Assembly (NCBI GenBank): GCA_900548955.1
Contig: URMQ01000001.1
Location: 1 to 55,143 of the forward strand
Source of the DNA: an uncultured Eggerthella sp.
Lineage (GTDB): Bacteria > Actinomycetota > Coriobacteriia > Coriobacteriales > Eggerthellaceae
Length of the DNA stretch: 55,143 bases
Direction of reading: 5' to 3'
Shown here: piece by piece, positions 52,220 to 55,143 of the stretch
Layout of the letters: each line of letters starts with the position of its first letter
Position numbering within the stretch: position 1 is the stretch's first letter
The notes under the pieces: model-generated
What the model saw: only the letters and a program-made list of their open reading frames with translations
Told to the model about the DNA's origin: nothing
The model's database searches: none
Translations under genes and position numbers: made by a program

Positions 52220-53356
52220 ATGGGGCTTTCCATTACCACGATAGAATGCACTAATTTTCGTTCGTATGATCATTTCTTTCTTAATGATCTTGCTACTTTT
52301 ACGCTTATTGTGGGACCGAATGCTACCGGTAAGACAAACTTACTTGAAGGAATTCAGTTAACTACAGCTGCTTCTTCGTTTCGCCACCCAAAAGCAGAGC
52401 ATTTAATTCGCAATGGTGAAGAAATAGCTTCTTTTAAATCGAGTCTTAAGGGTGATGGGCGTCAGCTAGATATTGAACTTCGTGCAACGAAGGATGGGAA
52501 ACAGTTTCTTTTTAATGGGAAGAAAAAACGCGCTCATAGTATACGAGGACTTTTACCTTCTATTTTGTTTTGCCCTGATGATTTAAACCTTATTAAAGGA
52601 ACTCAAAACGTAAAAAGATCACAGTTGGATCTATTGGGTTCTCAAATATCTGTAGGATATAACGCAGTTCGTAAAGATTATGAAAAAATACTGCGCCAAA
52701 AAAATAGTTGTTTGAAGCAAGATATGCCACATGAATACCTTTTAAGTATTAATGAGGTTCTAGCTTCTGTGGGAGCTCAGCTCTATCATTTGCGCTCTCA
52801 GCTTATCGCGGCACTTATTCCTTATATTCAGTCGTACTATCGTGAACTATCTCAAGGAAGAGAAGAAGTGTTAGTTTCTTATATCCCTTCTTGGAAGCGT
52901 CACGAAATAAATACAGAACAGTATCAAGAAACTAAATGGTGCAGTCGCGAGCAAGCTCATACTTTTCTTTTAGATAGTATGGAGAAAGACTATGCGAAAG
53001 AACACGAACGACGTATGTCACTTTATGGGCCTCAAGTGGATAGAATTGAATTTTTCCTTAATGGTAAAAATGCATCACTTTTTGCTTCTCAAGGACAACA
53101 ACGCTCATTGGTTTTGAGTTATAAGATGGCAGAAGTTGCTCTTATTAAAGATAAATTAGGGCAAAATCCCGTTTTATTGCTAGATGATGTAATGAGTGAA
53201 CTTGATAACAATAGAAGAAATGCCCTATTTTCTCTTTTATCAGAAGGAATTCAGACATTTATAACCGCCACTAATGCTGAAATGCTAGAAAATCCTCTTC
53301 TGAGTCAAGCAAGGGTAGTGGAGTTAGGTTTTAATGGGGTGGTCGTTTATGGTTAA
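52220..53356 (+). CDS. recF: DNA replication and repair protein RecF
   Basis: SMC-like ATPase that directs RecOR to gaps at forks. The 378-residue protein has Walker A VGPNATGKTNLLEGI near 31, the signature SQGQQRSLVLSYKMAE and Walker B LLLDDVMSELD near 320. It overlaps the next gene by 8 bases, the common dnaN-recF-dciA layout. Confidence 0.96.
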   Translation: MGLSITTIECTNFRSYDHFFLNDLATFTLIVGPNATGKTNLLEGIQLTTAASSFRHPKAEHLIRNGEEIASFKSSLKGDGRQLDIELRATKDGKQFLFNGKKKRAHSIRGLLPSILFCPDDLNLIKGTQNVKRSQLDLLGSQISVGYNAVRKDYEKILRQKNSCLKQDMPHEYLLSINEVLASVGAQLYHLRSQLIAALIPYIQSYYRELSQGREEVLVSYIPSWKRHEINTEQYQETKWCSREQAHTFLLDSMEKDYAKEHERRMSLYGPQVDRIEFFLNGKNASLFASQGQQRSLVLSYKMAEVALIKDKLGQNPVLLLDDVMSELDNNRRNALFSLLSEGIQTFITATNAEMLENPLLSQARVVELGFNGVVVYG

Positions 53357-54029
53357 ACACCCTGAATGGTGGTCATCTCAAGACCCTCGTCATCTAGCAG
53401 AAGTATTTGACGAGCGAAATAATACCCTGCGACCAGTTTCTTCTTCGTTTAATGCGTTTTATAACACCATGCCCGAAGAAATAAAAAAGCGAGTTTTAAT
53501 AAATCGAAGAATTCAGCGGGTCCATGAACAATTTTCTCAGGTAGTTGATCCTTTTATTCTTGAGCACACTAATTCAGTGTATTTATTGCGTCATAAAGAT
53601 CTTTTATCTGAAGATATTGCGCCTAGTAATACAAAACATAGAAAAGAAATTACTTCAGATACTCAAAACGAAAAATGTAAAGAAACAAAAGTACCTTCGC
53701 TTTTTGATTTAGTGGTGTATGTTGACAATTCTCTCGTAGCGGCAGAATTGAATGCACGAAGAGAATTAATTCGTCTGAAATATCGAGAACAATTCAATGT
53801 AGTAATTGATGTATTCGAAATACGCATATCACGTGGTTTGTATAAAGAAAAACACCCGTTTAAGGAACAAGGTAGTAAAACATATACACCTCCTGTTAGA
53901 CGTGAATTATCAGAAGAAGAAACATCTTCTATCAACGAACTTGTGAAGGATATTTCTAATAAAAGAATTAAAGAGTCGTTTATTAAAGCAATAACGGCTC
54001 AAAAACGTTTTTCAGATAAAAAAGAATAA
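53349..54029 (+). CDS. DciA-like (DUF721) replication protein
   Basis: DciA loads or helps the replicative helicase in bacteria that lack DnaC/DnaI. The 226-residue protein sits right after recF, where DUF721 proteins are usual in Actinomycetota. It has a predicted KH-like region with VVYVDNSLVAAELNARRELI and LKYREQFN, where the family strand-helix pattern is present. The N-terminus is longer and less conserved than normal. ATG 53349 overlaps the recF stop by 8 bases. Family assignment rests on context and on that pattern. Confidence 0.75.
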   Translation: MVKHPEWWSSQDPRHLAEVFDERNNTLRPVSSSFNAFYNTMPEEIKKRVLINRRIQRVHEQFSQVVDPFILEHTNSVYLLRHKDLLSEDIAPSNTKHRKEITSDTQNEKCKETKVPSLFDLVVYVDNSLVAAELNARRELIRLKYREQFNVVIDVFEIRISRGLYKEKHPFKEQGSKTYTPPVRRELSEEETSSINELVKDISNKRIKESFIKAITAQKRFSDKKE

Positions 54030-54116
54030 AATCTGTCAAAATAAATTCAAAACGCCCATCAGAATCGCTCAGAATAGCTGTAAACGCTAGAAAATCACAA
54101 AGTACCCTGATTATTC

Positions 54117-54125
54117 TGCTATAAT
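54117..54125 (+). promoter_or_regulatory. Extended -10 promoter of gyrB
   Basis: TGCTATAAT is a perfect TGn-TATAAT extended -10, 80 bases before the gyrB start. No -35 is evident, which an extended -10 can do without. Confidence 0.65.
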
Positions 54126-54151
54126 AAATCGTTGGCTAAAAGCCTCTTAAG

Positions 54152-54175
54152 AACGCTTCCTCTATCGGAGGCGTT
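54152..54175 (+). promoter_or_regulatory. Hairpin in the gyrB leader
   Basis: AACGCTTCC / GGAGGCGTT (9 bp, one G-U) with a 6-base loop, followed by TTGA. It may be a weak terminator, possibly an attenuator of gyrB. Confidence 0.45.
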
Positions 54176-54204
54176 TTGAATGTGTAAGTAAAGAGGAGGA
54201 ATTT

Positions 54205-55026
54205 GTGGTAGCTCAAAGTAACCATTACAGTGGCCAGGACATCCAAATTCTTGAAGGTTTGGAAGCGGTTCGTAAGCGCCCTGGTATGTATATTGGTTCA
54301 ACGGGTCCTCGTGGTTTGCATCATCTGGTATATGAGGTAGTTGATAATTCCGTCGACGAAGCCTTAGCAGGATTCTGCGACACTATTGATGTAACTATCC
54401 ATGAAGATAATTCCGTAACGGTTATAGATAATGGCCGTGGTATTCCTATCGATAAACATCCGAAAGAAAAAATTCCTACTGTAGAAGTTGTTTTAACTAT
54501 CTTGCATGCTGGTGGTAAATTCGGCGGTGAAGGTTATAAGGTTTCTGGTGGTCTTCACGGTGTAGGTGTTTCGGTAGTTAATGCGCTGTCTACTAAGGTG
54601 GTAGTACAGGTTCGTCGTGATGGTAAAGAGTATGAAATTTCTTTCGATCACGGCAAGACTAAAGAAAAGCTTCATGAAATTGGTAAAAGCAAACATAATG
54701 GCACTACGGTAACGTTTTGGCCTGATCCTGAAATTTTCCGCGAAACAACCGAGTTTGATTTCACTACCTTACAGGCACGTTTTCGTGAAATGTCTTTCTT
54801 AAATAAGGGTTTAAAGATTACTCTTACCGACGAGCGTGATATCGACAACGAGGGCAACCCTCGTAAGGAAGTTTTCCATGCTCTTGGTGGTTTGCAGGAC
54901 TTTGTTAAGTTCTTAAATCATGGTAAAGAAACCTTGAATAAGTCTATCTACTTTGAAGCAGAAAATGAAAACGGCATGGTTGAAGTTGCTATGCAGTGGT
55001 CCACTTCATACTCTTCAAATTCAGTT
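54205..55026 (+). CDS. gyrB: DNA gyrase subunit B, N-terminal part (Coriobacteriia), cut at the join
   Basis: ATPase subunit of gyrase. GTG 54205 has AAGAGGAGGA upstream. Seen: GQDIQILEGLEAVRKRPGMY, VVDNSVDEALAG, DNGRGIP, HAGGKFGGEGYK, GLHGVGVSVVNAL. About 274 residues remain in the native frame, to QWSTSYSSNSV; a natural gyrB would go on with a conserved segment on the transducer, but from about 55,026 the frame continues into unrelated sequence. It is distinct from the gyrB at position 1, which is Bacteroidota. Confidence 0.95.
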
Positions 55027-55143
55027 ATGTCAGATTCCATGAAATCAAAGATATTGTTGTTGTCACGCTTGACCGCTTCCCGGTTTTCCCGGATACGGTC
55101 ACTCTCCGTAAACTTAAAGTTGTTGGCAACAAGCCGCTGTAAG
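55027..55143 (-). CDS. Foreign fragment, possibly a Bacteroides mobile-element primase/helicase
   Basis: The minus strand reads LQRLVANNFKFTESDRIREN then REAVKRDNNNIFDFMESD, a charged coding-like sequence without stops, unlike the plus-strand continuation of gyrB. The NNNIFDFMESD segment reminds me of replication proteins of Bacteroides conjugative elements, but this rests on memory of such proteins. At about 117 bases the fragment cannot be named safely. Confidence 0.35.

Noticed and set aside
1..55143. Two gyrB genes as paralogues (gyrB/parE or resistance copy)
   Set aside because: They belong to different phyla and each lies in the normal context of its own organism; the join explains both.

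Overview
The window looks like a chimera of two unrelated gut bacteria rather than one chromosome. Positions 1 to about 5,090 read as Bacteroidota (Bacteroides-like): GyrB, S20, RecO, YqeY, FtsZ and the FtsA tail, with TAnnTTTG promoter boxes and little Shine-Dalgarno signal. From about 5,095 to about 55,025 everything reads as a low-GC member of the Coriobacteriia (Actinomycetota), probably Eggerthellales-like: dnaK-grpE-dnaJ-hspR-clpB operon, nikR-hypE, parS/ParAB, and the order rpmH-rnpA-yidD-yidC-jag-rsmG-parA-parB on one side of the origin with dnaA-dnaN-recF-dciA-gyrB on the other. The last ~115 bases again look foreign. The clearest proof is that the window holds two different gyrB genes, each cut by a window edge or a junction, and that ftsA and a glycosyltransferase are fused tail to tail near 5,090.

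Layout of the coriobacterial part. 5.1-9.8 kb: glycosyltransferase, RsgA, then a TrkH potassium-channel operon. 9.9-17.0 kb: the heat-shock chaperone operon, with a strong sigma-A promoter and operator-like repeats in front of dnaK. 17.2-20.5 kb: zinc ribbon, 2[4Fe-4S] ferredoxin, and a nickel/hydrogenase unit (HypE, NikR, small helical protein). 20.7-22.8 kb: GalE and a HAD phosphatase. 22.8-27.4 kb: accessory segment with a tRNA-Gly flanked by tRNA-derived palindromic repeats, then a divergent TetR / ABC-2 exporter locus with a GC-rich patch. 27.4-30.0 kb: frameshifted DUF2200 gene, zinc alcohol dehydrogenase, lactate dehydrogenase. 30.0-39.0 kb: a giant membrane M28-fold protein that has lost its metal ligands, a coiled-coil membrane protein, an exonuclease-DinG helicase and a small membrane protein. 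39.0-41.2 kb: Ddl and RlmN.

41.2-55.0 kb is the replication origin region. ParA/ParB and at least three perfect parS sites lie to its left, an AT-rich bipartite oriC with DnaA boxes flanks dnaA, and genes on both sides mostly point away from it. Directly between rpmH and dnaA is an unusual GHKL ATPase fused to a winged helix, preceded by a 25-codon leader ORF that stops one base before its ATG. The dnaA -10 box sits in the loop of a perfect inverted repeat.

The items most worth a second look are the GHKL-winged-helix protein with its leader peptide, the dnaA promoter palindrome, the tRNA-mimicking palindromic element at 23.2 kb, the M28 pseudopeptidase with a disordered insertion of more than 800 residues, and the chimeric joins. 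All calls come from reading the sequence; no database search was possible.
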